Source of the DNA: Anaerolineaceae bacterium
GTDB taxonomy: Bacteria > Chloroflexota > Anaerolineae > Aggregatilineales > Phototrophicaceae
Length of the DNA: 64,000 nucleotides
Assembly: GCA_016124855.1 (NCBI GenBank)
Contig: WGMX01000038.1
Coordinates: forward strand, 1 to 64,000
Direction of reading: 5' to 3'
Both the position numbers and the translations under genes were made by a program. Positions 42,180 through 51,114 of this stretch are shown piece after piece; the first letter of the stretch is position 1, and every line of letters begins with the position of its first letter. The notes under the pieces are model-generated. The model searched no databases. It was not told where the DNA came from and worked only from the letters and a program-made list of their open reading frames with translations.

Positions 42180-42618
42180 CCCACAAAATGACCCTGAATG
42201 GCCTTTTCTGCTTGCTTAAGAAAACATTTCGTATTATCATAGCCAGCATCGCAAAAATAAGTAGAAAGGCTGCCTGTATCATGTCACAACCACGCTTCAC
42301 ATATTTACTGATAAAACAGGTAAGCCTGTCTTTCACTGCGCTTAGACATTATCCGCATCAAGGTCGAATACCCTTCGGATAATACCCTCCGTTTGTTGTG
42401 ATTCTTCGTTAAGTGCCAGTCTAACCGAGCTTCCCTGTCTGCCTCATGACACGAGGTGGCAGTAGTGCGCTGCTTGGTGATACCCTAAAACAAATCTCAC
42501 AGATTATGCCGCGCTCTCAACGCCACCCCGGAGCATACAGCGGGTGAGTTGCTGCTGCATGACTCATTGTCAGCCTGACGACTCGACTAATGGTATGGGA
42601 CTGTTTGGGAGAACCATT
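42180..42618. other. Long leader region of an ABC exporter gene
   Basis: No convincing gene. Short frames exist, including one continuous with the exporter (from 42544), but that extension is rich in Cys and lacks a ribosome-binding site. A GC-rich part around 42430-42470 can fold (GCCTC/GAGGT). No known riboswitch class was recognised. Confidence 0.4.
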
Positions 42619-44355
42619 TTGAATTTTCGAAGCAAGAAATTCTTGTCTTACTACAAGCCGTATTTGGGATTGTTTTTTGCTGATCTGTTCTGCGCGATTA
42701 TCGTCTCGGCAATTACGCTCGTCCTTCCCTTGTGCGCGCGCTACATCACCCAGAATGTGCTGGGCGGAATAACTCCTGATGCGCTTTCACAAATCTATGG
42801 CATGGGCGCGATCATGCTGGTACTGGTTGCCATTCAAACGATGTGTAACACCTTTGTGGATTATCAAGGCCACATGATGGGAACCTATATGGAAAGTGAT
42901 ATGCGAAGTGAATTGTTCGGGCATTATCAAAAGCTGTCATTCAGTTTTTATGATGAACAAAAAACCGGACAGCTCATGACCCGCCTGACCAACGATTTAT
43001 TCGGCATTTCCGAAATGTATCATCATGTGCCGGAAGAAACCATCATCGCGCTTTTAAAGTTTGTCGGCGCATTTGTGATCCTCATCCATATCAACGTGCA
43101 GTTGACGCTCATCATCTTCTTCGTAATGCCATTCGTTGGGGTCTATGCGCTGTATTTCAATAACCGCATGAACGCCTCTTTCAGAAATAGTAAAGATCGT
43201 GTTGGTGACATCAATGCTCAGGTCGAAGATATGCTGGCGGGCGTTCGGGTTGTGAAATCCTTCAGCAACGAGGAAGTGGAGCAAAAGAAGTTTGCCTATG
43301 AAAATAAGCGTTTTGTCGAAAGCCGGCGGAATGATTATTGGAACGAGGCCTACTTTTACGAGGGTATGGTGACCTTCATACAATTACTGACCGTTGCCAT
43401 CATCGTTTTTGGTGGCGCGGCGATTGTGAATGCGTCACTCAGTTTGAGCGACTTAGTCACCTATTTGTTGTTTGTCGCCATCCTCGTCGACCCGATTCAG
43501 AAATTCGCGAATCTGGCGCGGTTGTTTCAGGAAGGCATTACCGGTTATACCCGCTTTATGGAAGTGCTGGAAGTTCAACCGGATATTTTGGATACCGCTG
43601 ATGCCAAGGAAATTGCCCATGTTGAGGGACGTGTAACGTTTAGGAACGTCAGCTTCAAGTACAAGGAAGACCATAACTATGTTATCCGCAATATTTCACT
43701 GGATATCAAAGCAGGTGAGTATGTGGCCTTAGTCGGGTCTTCGGGTGTGGGTAAAACGACGCTCTGTTCGTTGATTCCGCGTTTCTATGAAGTTACCGAA
43801 GGGGAAATCTTGGTTGATGGTCAGAACATCAAAGATATTACTTTGCGTTCGCTCCGAAGCAATATCGGCATTGTGCAGCAGGACGTGTATTTGTTCGCCG
43901 GAACAGTTGCTGACAATATCCGTTACGGCAAGCTGGATGCCACCGACGACGAAGTGATCGCGGCCGCTAAAAAAGCCAACGCCCACAACTTTATCATGGG
44001 CTTGCCCAACGGATACGACACCGATATTGGTCAGCGCGGCGTAAAACTTTCCGGTGGGCAAAAGCAGCGCTTGAGCATCGCGCGCGTGTTTTTGAAGAAT
44101 CCGCCCATTATCATCTTTGATGAAGCGACCAGCGCTTTGGATAACGAAAGTGAAAAAGCCGTTCAAGAGTCGTTGGAACGCTTAACCGACAACCGTACCA
44201 TGCTGGTTATCGCGCATCGGTTAACCACGATTCGCAATGCCCAGCGAATTATCGTATTGACCGACAATGGGGTCGAAGAGCAGGGAACACATGACGAGTT
44301 AGTCGCCTTAGAAGGCACTTATGCCAATCTCTATAACATGCACTTGCAAGTTTAA
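42619..44355 (+). CDS. ABC exporter, fused membrane and ATPase domains
   Basis: A 578-residue MsbA/LmrA-like half-transporter. Residues about 1-320 hold six membrane spans, and the ATPase has Walker A GSSGVGKTT, signature LSGGQKQRLSIARVF and Walker B IIIFDEATSALD. The start is placed at a TTG at 42619, seven bases after GGGAG. It works as a dimer exporting lipids, drugs or peptides; a single gene without partner suggests a homodimer. No substrate clue is nearby. Confidence 0.88.
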   Translation: MNFRSKKFLSYYKPYLGLFFADLFCAIIVSAITLVLPLCARYITQNVLGGITPDALSQIYGMGAIMLVLVAIQTMCNTFVDYQGHMMGTYMESDMRSELFGHYQKLSFSFYDEQKTGQLMTRLTNDLFGISEMYHHVPEETIIALLKFVGAFVILIHINVQLTLIIFFVMPFVGVYALYFNNRMNASFRNSKDRVGDINAQVEDMLAGVRVVKSFSNEEVEQKKFAYENKRFVESRRNDYWNEAYFYEGMVTFIQLLTVAIIVFGGAAIVNASLSLSDLVTYLLFVAILVDPIQKFANLARLFQEGITGYTRFMEVLEVQPDILDTADAKEIAHVEGRVTFRNVSFKYKEDHNYVIRNISLDIKAGEYVALVGSSGVGKTTLCSLIPRFYEVTEGEILVDGQNIKDITLRSLRSNIGIVQQDVYLFAGTVADNIRYGKLDATDDEVIAAAKKANAHNFIMGLPNGYDTDIGQRGVKLSGGQKQRLSIARVFLKNPPIIIFDEATSALDNESEKAVQESLERLTDNRTMLVIAHRLTTIRNAQRIIVLTDNGVEEQGTHDELVALEGTYANLYNMHLQV

Positions 44356-44410
44356 GTCCCTCAATTGTAAATTGGGCGCAGCATGTTGTTTCCCTCAAAT
44401 CTTGATGTAG

Positions 44411-44657
44411 GGACGCGATATATGTCGAGCGTCATAGGTTTGTATCAACAAAACGACATAGGTATAGATCAATTTTAAAAGTCAGATATTTGTCTTTTCA
44501 GACGTGTCCGGTGGGTCAGAGCGGGCTTTAGCCTGCTTCCCACCGGAAAATGGAGCCGGACGGCTTTAGCCTCTGGCGGGAAAACCACCGACTCTTGATC
44601 TAACCTGTCGTCGTTCTTTTTAGTCTAACCCTGTGTCGCGTGACATATATCGCGTCC
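44411..44657. mobile_element. MITE-like element with long terminal inverted repeats
   Basis: GGACGCGATATATGTC (44411-44426) is perfectly inverted at 44642-44657. Similarity between the two arms continues inward for about 60 bases, including AACGAC, AGGT and TAGATCAA blocks. The centre forms a strong cruciform (CCGGTGGG/CCCACCGG with AGCGGGC/GCCTGCT inside) and a second GCC-rich hairpin. It encodes nothing. No target duplication is evident. TGTAG precedes the left arm, linking it to the palindrome family. Confidence 0.65.
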
Positions 44658-44991
44658 GATTTCACTCTGCCACGCTATTTGGTGGCGGCAATATCACAAT
44701 GCATCCAAATTTTGACCTTGGAGCGAGTGATAAATCTTAAGAGTGTTTAATTGCGTCATGAATTGCAACGGACTGTAATAATTACACCTTAAACTTTAAT
44801 TCCCCTTAGACTTGAAATGTGATATTGTGAATGTGTCTGCTCTTTACGTTCTTAATATTTTCTTGTTAAAGTAATGATCAGTTTGGGGAAATAGGTCATT
44901 GATAGCCTGAAAGACCTATTGTGATTTGTTGGCGAGATGGCACAATTTCTGGGTCAACAGCCGCAGCGGCTAGAGCCAGAAGGATAGGTAA
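44658..44991. other. Gene-free region before the FHA gene
   Basis: No gene seen. A/T-rich sequence between about 44750 and 44900 may include the promoter of the FHA gene, but no pair of boxes with proper spacing stands out. GAAGGATAGG before 44992 is the ribosome-binding region. Confidence 0.4.
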
Positions 44992-45489
44992 ATGATGATG
45001 ACTGAAAACAAACAACCTGCTAAGACCCAATTGCTTCCTCCAGTGCCAAATGAGGTTGTTGAGCATCCCTACCGTACCCACATTATGCCCCGCAACCAGA
45101 CTTTGAAACGACTGCTGGCGGGTATTCCCGGCCTTAGCAAAGAAGCCGACCGTATTCCCCCCACCAAAATATCGTTGATTGTACGGGGTATCTCTGAATC
45201 CATCAGCCTTAAGGAAGGTCAGCTCGCTTTACTGGGGCGTGCTGATTTCCGAAGCGGCGGTTTCCAACCGGATGTGGATTTAACAGCTTATGGCGCACAA
45301 GAACGGGGTGTATCCCGCGCCCACGCCCGTTTGCATATGGAAAATGGACTGCTTTATGTAACCGATCTTTACAGCGCCAACGGCACACGGATTGGCGGGA
45401 CACGCCTCGAACCGGAGCAGCCGTATTTGCTCAACCATAATGATGAATTTCAATTGGGTGCGCTTATCATCCGCGTCAGCTTCGAATAA
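44992..45489 (+). CDS. FHA domain protein
   Basis: A 165-residue protein. Residues 1 to about 60 are polar and probably flexible. Residues about 62-165 are a forkhead-associated domain with the phosphothreonine-binding residues in LLGRADF, GVSRAHARL and SANGTRIGG. It should dock a threonine-phosphorylated partner. Several threonines in the N-terminal tail could be kinase targets, as in GarA-like proteins, but no kinase gene is in the window. The exact ATG among three consecutive ones is uncertain. Confidence 0.9.
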   Translation: MMMTENKQPAKTQLLPPVPNEVVEHPYRTHIMPRNQTLKRLLAGIPGLSKEADRIPPTKISLIVRGISESISLKEGQLALLGRADFRSGGFQPDVDLTAYGAQERGVSRAHARLHMENGLLYVTDLYSANGTRIGGTRLEPEQPYLLNHNDEFQLGALIIRVSFE

Positions 45490-45509
45490 CCCATAACTCC
45501 AAAATTAAG

Positions 45510-45539
45510 CAAAACAGAGTGATTTTTCACTCTGTTTTG
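45510..45539. terminator. Bidirectional terminator between FHA and phnE genes
   Basis: CAAAACAGAGTGA and TCACTCTGTTTTG make a perfect 13-bp stem with a TTTT loop. A-rich and T-rich flanks on both sides allow it to end the plus-strand FHA transcript and the minus-strand phn transcript, which converge here. Confidence 0.8.
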
Positions 45540-45574
45540 TATTTAACTTGTATGTTGTTACTTGCAACTTGTAA

Positions 45575-47650
45575 CTACACGTATCGCTCTCGAATCGTCG
45601 CGCTCAGATAATCAAGGATCGACACCACAATCGCAATTGCCAGCACCGCCACACCTGCGCCGCGATACTGCGCCAGATTAATCTGCTGCTGAAGCACAAA
45701 ACCGATACCACCGCCGCCCACAAAACCGATAATGGTGGACATACGCACGTTGATGTCCCAGCGGTACATCGTGAACGAGACAAACGGAGGGATAATCTGC
45801 GGCACAACCGCGTACATGATGGTCTGCAAGCGGTTGGCTCCGGTGCTTTGCAGCGCTTCAATCGGCCCCGTATCAATGCTCTCGATCTGTTCCGAATAGA
45901 GTTTCGCCAGTGAGGCTATCGAATGCAGCGTCAGCGCCAGCACACCCGCGAATGGCCCGATGCCCACCCAGATTGAAAAGATCAGGGCGATAATCAACGG
46001 CTCGATGGCGCGTGTCGTATTCAAAATGGTACGTGTCGTCTGGTAAAGCACTTCCCCCAGATAGAAGTTTGCTTTCGTACCTACGGACAGACCGCCTACG
46101 CCACCCAACACCATCCCGATGAGTATGGCATCAAGGACGTAGTTGTTGATGGTCACAAAACCGATGCTGGTTACGGATGTAGCCGGTGGCAGCGTGCCTT
46201 CGATGATTGCCAGTGACATGTTGAGCGATATAAATGTCACCGCAAAGGCTGCGATAAATCCGACCCACCACAAAATACGATCCAGACTGCGACCGGCGAT
46301 GCTGGTCTGTTTTTTGCCGGATAATCGGGTATAAAGCAGCGGTAAAAGCTGCGCCCCCAATACACCCGCCACAATCGGTGTCAGCAGACCTAACCACGCG
46401 GCTTGCATACCGATGAGCGCCATCGCCCCCAGCATAATTGCCCCGCAAATCGCGCCTAGAATCCCACCGATGACATGCTGCATCGTCGGGTTCAGTTTCT
46501 TCAAACCGTCCGTCGTCAGCGCGCCGCCAATGGATGCCAGCCCGAATGCGCCGATAACGCCGCTGATGGGTACGATGAGCAGTTCGATAAGTTCGCCTAT
46601 CGAACCAAAAAAGTTACTTAAATAACCGGGAATATCGGTCGTAAACATGCGCCCGATGACCAAGAAAACATCAGCGATGAACGCCACCACAATAATACTG
46701 ACCAGCACCACCAGCAGCGTGTTAAAAACCGAGCGCATCCGGGCACTAAGTGAATTTTCTTCAACAGATTGTGAACGCGAGGTCGTCACCGCGCCAAACA
46801 CGATCAGCGAGACTGTTCCTCCCGCCGCGGCTGTTCCCGTATGGCTGAGTCCGAGTATCACTTGTCCAATCTGCGCCAGTAAATTCGTTCCAATCCACCA
46901 ACCAACCGGCAGCAGTGCCACCATCACCAGCAGATTGCCGAGCGTAACCCGAACCGGACGCATCAGGTTATGCGAGGCGAAAATACTAATCACCGCTGAA
47001 GGCAAAATCGAAATGGCCGTCGCGATCAACGCCAGAAAAATAGTCTCGACCATTTTCTCGAAAACTAAAGCTGTCGTAGCCGTAAAATGGGGTGATCCGG
47101 TCGGGAAATAGCCCTGTGTCTCAATGGTCGATACTTTGCCCGCGCTGCCACGTATCTTCGGCACAAGGATTTGTACCGTAAATGTGCCGTTGTCATCCGT
47201 CACAAAGTTGTCTTTGGTGTTACCGACGATTTGTTGGATGCTGCGTGTGCCGTCGTTGGCCACCCATGTAATCCGTGCCAGTGAATTGGGATAGTAGTTA
47301 AATCCCTGCACGGTAATCGGGGTAGTGCTGTCGGCACAGGTTGGCGAGACAACCAAATACGGTGAGTTGTCCGCTGGGGCTGTGGCAGTCGCCGGCTCAG
47401 GCTCTCCCGCTTTACACTGAACCAGAAACGGTACGCTGCTAACCTTAATTTCGTAGTCGCGTTCCAGTAAATTGGGCGACAGCAGTTCACGAATCGCGTT
47501 GCCGAAGTTTTGCTGGCGCAGCGGTTCTTGCGGCTTATCAAAGTTGATTTCAGTTACCGACCAGCCATAGGCGAATACCACCAACCCAATCGCCACACTG
47601 ATGACGGTCACTAACCGCCGTAAAGCTACTGATGATGGGGCGGGGTTCAT
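45575..47650 (-). CDS. phnE: Phosphonate/phosphate-type ABC transporter permease, extended
   Basis: A 691-residue protein, far longer than the roughly 270-residue PhnE. After one N-terminal span there is an extracytoplasmic part (about residues 45-190) with an Ig/TIG-like pattern (PITVQGFNYYPNSLARITW). Then come about ten or more spans. The PhnE-type core is the C-terminal third, with RAIEPLIIAL, GPIEALQSTGANRLQTIMYAVVP and YRWDINVRMSTIIGFVGGG. It forms the pore for PhnD-delivered substrate. The role of the added domains is unknown. Confidence 0.85.
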   Translation of the reverse strand: MNPAPSSVALRRLVTVISVAIGLVVFAYGWSVTEINFDKPQEPLRQQNFGNAIRELLSPNLLERDYEIKVSSVPFLVQCKAGEPEPATATAPADNSPYLVVSPTCADSTTPITVQGFNYYPNSLARITWVANDGTRSIQQIVGNTKDNFVTDDNGTFTVQILVPKIRGSAGKVSTIETQGYFPTGSPHFTATTALVFEKMVETIFLALIATAISILPSAVISIFASHNLMRPVRVTLGNLLVMVALLPVGWWIGTNLLAQIGQVILGLSHTGTAAAGGTVSLIVFGAVTTSRSQSVEENSLSARMRSVFNTLLVVLVSIIVVAFIADVFLVIGRMFTTDIPGYLSNFFGSIGELIELLIVPISGVIGAFGLASIGGALTTDGLKKLNPTMQHVIGGILGAICGAIMLGAMALIGMQAAWLGLLTPIVAGVLGAQLLPLLYTRLSGKKQTSIAGRSLDRILWWVGFIAAFAVTFISLNMSLAIIEGTLPPATSVTSIGFVTINNYVLDAILIGMVLGGVGGLSVGTKANFYLGEVLYQTTRTILNTTRAIEPLIIALIFSIWVGIGPFAGVLALTLHSIASLAKLYSEQIESIDTGPIEALQSTGANRLQTIMYAVVPQIIPPFVSFTMYRWDINVRMSTIIGFVGGGGIGFVLQQQINLAQYRGAGVAVLAIAIVVSILDYLSATIRERYV

Positions 47651-47671
47651 ACTCTGTCTCCTAAAATTGTT

Positions 47672-47740
47672 CCCTTCCTCTTTTACGGGCTATCGCTGGC
47701 CTGAGCCTGCAATCATAGCTGATGTAGGTTAGGGTGGGGA
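47672..47740. repeat. Dispersed intergenic repeat, copy B
   Basis: Related to 4117-4186: same order of CTTTTAC, GGCTATCG, CTGAGC, TGCAA and a GGTGGGG end, at about three quarters identity by eye. It lies between phnE and phnC in their operon. Confidence 0.6.
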
Positions 47741-47758
47741 TTAACGAAAAATATAAGG

Positions 47759-48517
47759 CTAATGAATTTCCACCCGTACCGCATCTTCACCGTAAATTTG
47801 GCGGAAGCGGTCTTCGTCAATATCTTTGGGCAGTCCGTCAAATGCCAACTGGCCGTCTCGCAGCGCGATCACGCGGTCGGCATACGTCCGCGCAAGGCTC
47901 AAAAAGTGGAGGCTGCACAGCACGGTTATTCCGTCCTCTTTGTTCAGCAGTTGCAGATACTTCATCACCGAATGCGATGTCGCCGGATCAAGACTGGCAA
48001 CCGGTTCGTCAGCCAGCATCATCTCCGGGTTTTGCATCAACGCCCGCGCGATGCCCACCCGCTGCTGCTGCCCGCCGCTCAAATTACCGGCGCGGTTTTG
48101 CGCCCGATCAGCGATACCCACCCGTTCTAAAGCCGCCATTGCCCGTGCCTTTTCTTGCGCGGGGAAATAATTAAACAGACTGTAAACCGGATTAACATAG
48201 CCCAAGCGTCCCGACAGTACATTGCTCATGACACTGGCGCGTTTGACCAGATTGAACTGCTGGAAAATCATACCGATGCGGCGGCGAATGACGCGCAGTT
48301 CATCGTCGGGCGCGGCGGTAATATCCAACCCGTTCCAAATAATGCGGCCAGATGTCGGTTCGATCAGGCGGTTGATGCAGCGCAGCAGCGTCGATTTACC
48401 CGATCCGCTCAAACCGATAATGGCGACAAACTGCCCATCAGGAATTTCGAGATTAATTTCCTTGAGCGCCATAAAGCCGTTTTCATAGACTTTGGTGAGG
48501 TTTTCAATAACCAGCAT
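47759..48517 (-). CDS. phnC: Phosphonate-type ABC transporter ATPase
   Basis: A 252-residue ATPase. Walker A GLSGSGKST lies near residue 36, the Q-loop IFQQFNLVKR near residue 89, the signature LSGGQQQRVGIARAL near residue 149 and Walker B MMLADEPVASLDP near residue 170. The sequence between Q-loop and signature (SVMSNVLSGRLGY) is typical of PhnC. It sits between phnD and phnE in the minus-strand order D-C-E. Confidence 0.92.
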   Translation of the reverse strand: MLVIENLTKVYENGFMALKEINLEIPDGQFVAIIGLSGSGKSTLLRCINRLIEPTSGRIIWNGLDITAAPDDELRVIRRRIGMIFQQFNLVKRASVMSNVLSGRLGYVNPVYSLFNYFPAQEKARAMAALERVGIADRAQNRAGNLSGGQQQRVGIARALMQNPEMMLADEPVASLDPATSHSVMKYLQLLNKEDGITVLCSLHFLSLARTYADRVIALRDGQLAFDGLPKDIDEDRFRQIYGEDAVRVEIH

Positions 48518-48599
48518 AAGCCCCGCTTTATATAAATAATACGGACAGAGAAGATGTGTCTCTGTCCGTATAGTTTACTGTAACTGATTTAATAGACCC

Positions 48600-49646
48600 T
48601 TACTTCTTCGGTGGATTAAACACATCTTCTTCGGTCAAGCCCAGCAGATCGAAGCGGGCGCGTACCGCGTCATAAGCCGCATCGGTCACTGGGGCGATGC
48701 CGCTCCAACCATAGAAGTCATTGCTGCCGATAGAAGTCTTCCATTCATCGGTCTTAGCGAAAGCTTCCAAAGCGGTGATGATCTGAGCCTTCAGTTCTGG
48801 CGGGAAGTCCTTACCGAAGCTCAAGGTATCGTTCGGGATCGGCGCACTAATACGCAGGATACGAACCTTCTCGATAACATCCTTGGCGGTGTCACGTATG
48901 TTGGCACGGGCGTCCAGAACTTGTATCTTTCCAACCAGCAGTTTCTTGCCGTCTTCGCTGATGCTGGATTGGTCAACCGTCAAATCATACGGTTCGGGTG
49001 AGTCACCAACTGCCCAACGCGCACCGGGAACCAGCGGCGGGCTAAAGAAGGTCGTGCCGAAATCGGCATCACCATTGTAGACAGCCTGTACAACTTGGTT
49101 GTGTCCACCAGCCGAAATTTCTTTACTGGGGACGATTCCGGCCTGCTTGAGTTCAACTGCCGGAACAATATAGCCGGAAGTTGAGGCTGCGTCTGGATAA
49201 GCCCAAGTCTTGCCAGCCAGATCGCCGAAGGTGTAAATATCGCTGTCACGGCGCACAATATATTCAGACCAGTAAATGTTCCAACCGTTACGGACGGCGG
49301 CCTCTGCTACTTCGACGCCACAGCGCTTGTTGGCGATGACGTATCCGGCAGCAGGGATGAAACCGATGGAACTGCCGGGTGCGGCACACATGGCTTCAAC
49401 AGTCGCGGCGTACGAGGTAGGAACAGAGACTTTGAATTTGAGGCCGGTAGCCTTCTCCAGTGCCGCAGCCATTACTTCGCCGCCGGTGGTAATCACCTGC
49501 GCTTCTACAGACGGCACAAAAAATACCTCAATCGGGTTTGCATCCGTACCGAGGTCGCTTTGGGCGGCTACTGCTTGGATTGAAACCGACAAGGCGGAGA
49601 TAAGGAGTACGACAAGCAGCAAAACAGAAAATCTTTTGAGTCTCAT
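48600..49646 (-). CDS. phnD: Phosphonate-type ABC transporter binding protein
   Basis: A 348-residue PhnD-family protein with a Sec signal ending near AVAAQS (residue 30). The fold has IEVFFVPSVEA near the start, SSIGFIPAAGYV, DLAGKTWAYPDAASTSGYIVP and GGHNQVVQAVYNGDADFG, the last being the loop that contacts the phosphoryl group in relatives. It binds phosphonate, phosphite or phosphate; the sequence does not say which. A 10-bp leader hairpin precedes it. Confidence 0.9.
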   Translation of the reverse strand: MRLKRFSVLLLVVLLISALSVSIQAVAAQSDLGTDANPIEVFFVPSVEAQVITTGGEVMAAALEKATGLKFKVSVPTSYAATVEAMCAAPGSSIGFIPAAGYVIANKRCGVEVAEAAVRNGWNIYWSEYIVRRDSDIYTFGDLAGKTWAYPDAASTSGYIVPAVELKQAGIVPSKEISAGGHNQVVQAVYNGDADFGTTFFSPPLVPGARWAVGDSPEPYDLTVDQSSISEDGKKLLVGKIQVLDARANIRDTAKDVIEKVRILRISAPIPNDTLSFGKDFPPELKAQIITALEAFAKTDEWKTSIGSNDFYGWSGIAPVTDAAYDAVRARFDLLGLTEEDVFNPPKK

Positions 49647-50001
49647 TGTTTCCCTCGCAATTACAATTGGTTAAGTGAGCGAATGATGCTCCGATGCTTG
49701 GATAAAAACCCAAGCATCGAGATGTTAAACCCTATTTAATAATTCGGCAAGTTCTTTAAGGCTCGATTGGTCAAATTAATTGGATACTTTTCTCTCTCAA
49801 TTCAGTACTCTACTGCTCTTTGTTCAGTAGAAAAATCCATTTCTGCATTTGTTTTTGACTAAAAACTGGCGACTATAGCTGTCGACTATGACTGCCTGTT
49901 CGGAAGTACAGCCCAATATCGTCCCAACAGACGAAGATCAAAACCCCATTTTTGTGTAACCTGAAATCATCAGAATAGAGTCTGATCGAAAGGTATACTT
50001 T
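49647..50001. other. Divergent intergenic region between phnD and the SDR-VOC gene
   Basis: No gene. A 10-bp hairpin lies in the phnD leader (49692-49719). No Pho-box-like tandem repeat was recognised, and no clear promoter boxes were found. Confidence 0.45.
49692..49719 (-). promoter_or_regulatory. Hairpin in the phnD leader
   Basis: CGATGCTTGG and CCAAGCATCG form a perfect 10-bp stem, 46 bases ahead of the phnD start. On the minus strand a TTTTT lies in the loop, not after the stem, so it is a leader structure rather than a standard attenuator. Confidence 0.5.
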
Positions 50002-51114
50002 ATGAAAACAGCTTTGATTACAGGGGCATCACGCGGATTAGGATTGGCGCTCGCGCGTGAATTAGCCGCGCAAGGTTGGGGATTAATCATTGATGCGCGT
50101 GGTGAAGAAGCACTTCATGCTGCCAAACAGCAGCTTGCATCAGCCGCCCGAATCGTGACCATCGGGGGTGATGTGTCTCGTCCTGAACATCGTCAACAGT
50201 TGGCACAAGCGGCGGCAGATTTAGGCGGATTGGATGCGGTCATCAACAATGCCAGCGTGCTTGGCCCTAGTCCGCAGCCTAACCTCCTTGATTATCCGCT
50301 GGATGAACTTGAAGCGGTCTATAAAACCAACGTCATCGCCCCGTTAGCCATCCTCCAAGCCGTTAAAGCGCGCTTGCATCCCGACGCGCGTATCATCAAC
50401 ATCAGTAGTGACGCTGGCATTGAACCCTACGCCGGTTGGGGTGGATACGGCAGCAGTAAGGCCGCTTTGGAGCAGATGTCCGCCATTCTCGCGGCGGAAA
50501 ATCCGCAGTGGCGCGTATTCTGGGTTGATCCGGGGGATATGCGTACCGAGATGCATCAAGCCGCTTTCCCCGGCGAGGACATCAGCGACCGACCCCTGCC
50601 GGAAGTCAGTGTGCCGGGATTAGTTGCCCTGCTCAGTGATGATTATCCAAGTGGGCGTTATCGGGCGCGAACTGTCCTCGAACCCAAGCCGGAAGCACCA
50701 CCTGTAAATGGGTTGAATCTGGTGCTGCAAGTTCAAGATTTTGAAGACGCAGCCGATTTCTTTGGTAAGCATCTCAATCTGCCCATCCAGAAAGAGTGGC
50801 ACGATACCGGACATGGCGCGCTCTTTAGTGCCGGACAAGCCACTATCGAAATTGCGGATGCTGCCCAGATCGCTGAGGTTGATCGGGTTGAAGTTGGTCA
50901 TGCCGTCAACGACTCAATACGGTTGGCTCTCGGCGTGCGGGATGTTCACCAAGCCTCCACCGACGTTCAAGCAGGCGGCGCGGAAGCTTTACACGCCGTT
51001 GTGGATACCGATTGGGGGCATCGCAACCAGCGCCTTTCACTGCCTGATAATCTGCCAGTGAAAGCCTTGACTTTGTTTCAGGTTATCGAACCGAATGGTA
51101 AGGATCAATCATGA
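50002..51114 (+). CDS. SDR-VOC fusion: short-chain dehydrogenase with glyoxalase-like C-terminal domain
   Basis: A 370-residue protein. Residues 1 to about 225 are an SDR with TGASRGLG near residue 8, NNAS near residue 88 and YGSSK near residue 149. Residues about 233-367 look like a VOC (glyoxalase/bleomycin-resistance) domain, starting NGLNLVLQVQDFEDAADFF and containing GHGALFSAGQATIEIAD. The two parts would combine redox and metal-dependent or binding chemistry on a small ligand. It overlaps the next gene by ATGA. Confidence 0.82.
   Translation: MKTALITGASRGLGLALARELAAQGWGLIIDARGEEALHAAKQQLASAARIVTIGGDVSRPEHRQQLAQAAADLGGLDAVINNASVLGPSPQPNLLDYPLDELEAVYKTNVIAPLAILQAVKARLHPDARIINISSDAGIEPYAGWGGYGSSKAALEQMSAILAAENPQWRVFWVDPGDMRTEMHQAAFPGEDISDRPLPEVSVPGLVALLSDDYPSGRYRARTVLEPKPEAPPVNGLNLVLQVQDFEDAADFFGKHLNLPIQKEWHDTGHGALFSAGQATIEIADAAQIAEVDRVEVGHAVNDSIRLALGVRDVHQASTDVQAGGAEALHAVVDTDWGHRNQRLSLPDNLPVKALTLFQVIEPNGKDQS

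Noticed and set aside
42340..42400. tRNA-like segment containing GGTCGAATACC
   Set aside because: No acceptor stem, anticodon arm or correct spacing could be drawn around it. No tRNA was found anywhere in the window.
42544..42618. Cys-rich extension of the ABC exporter
   Set aside because: No ribosome-binding site precedes it, and the TTG at 42619 has GGGAG at proper spacing. A leader peptide cannot be fully excluded.
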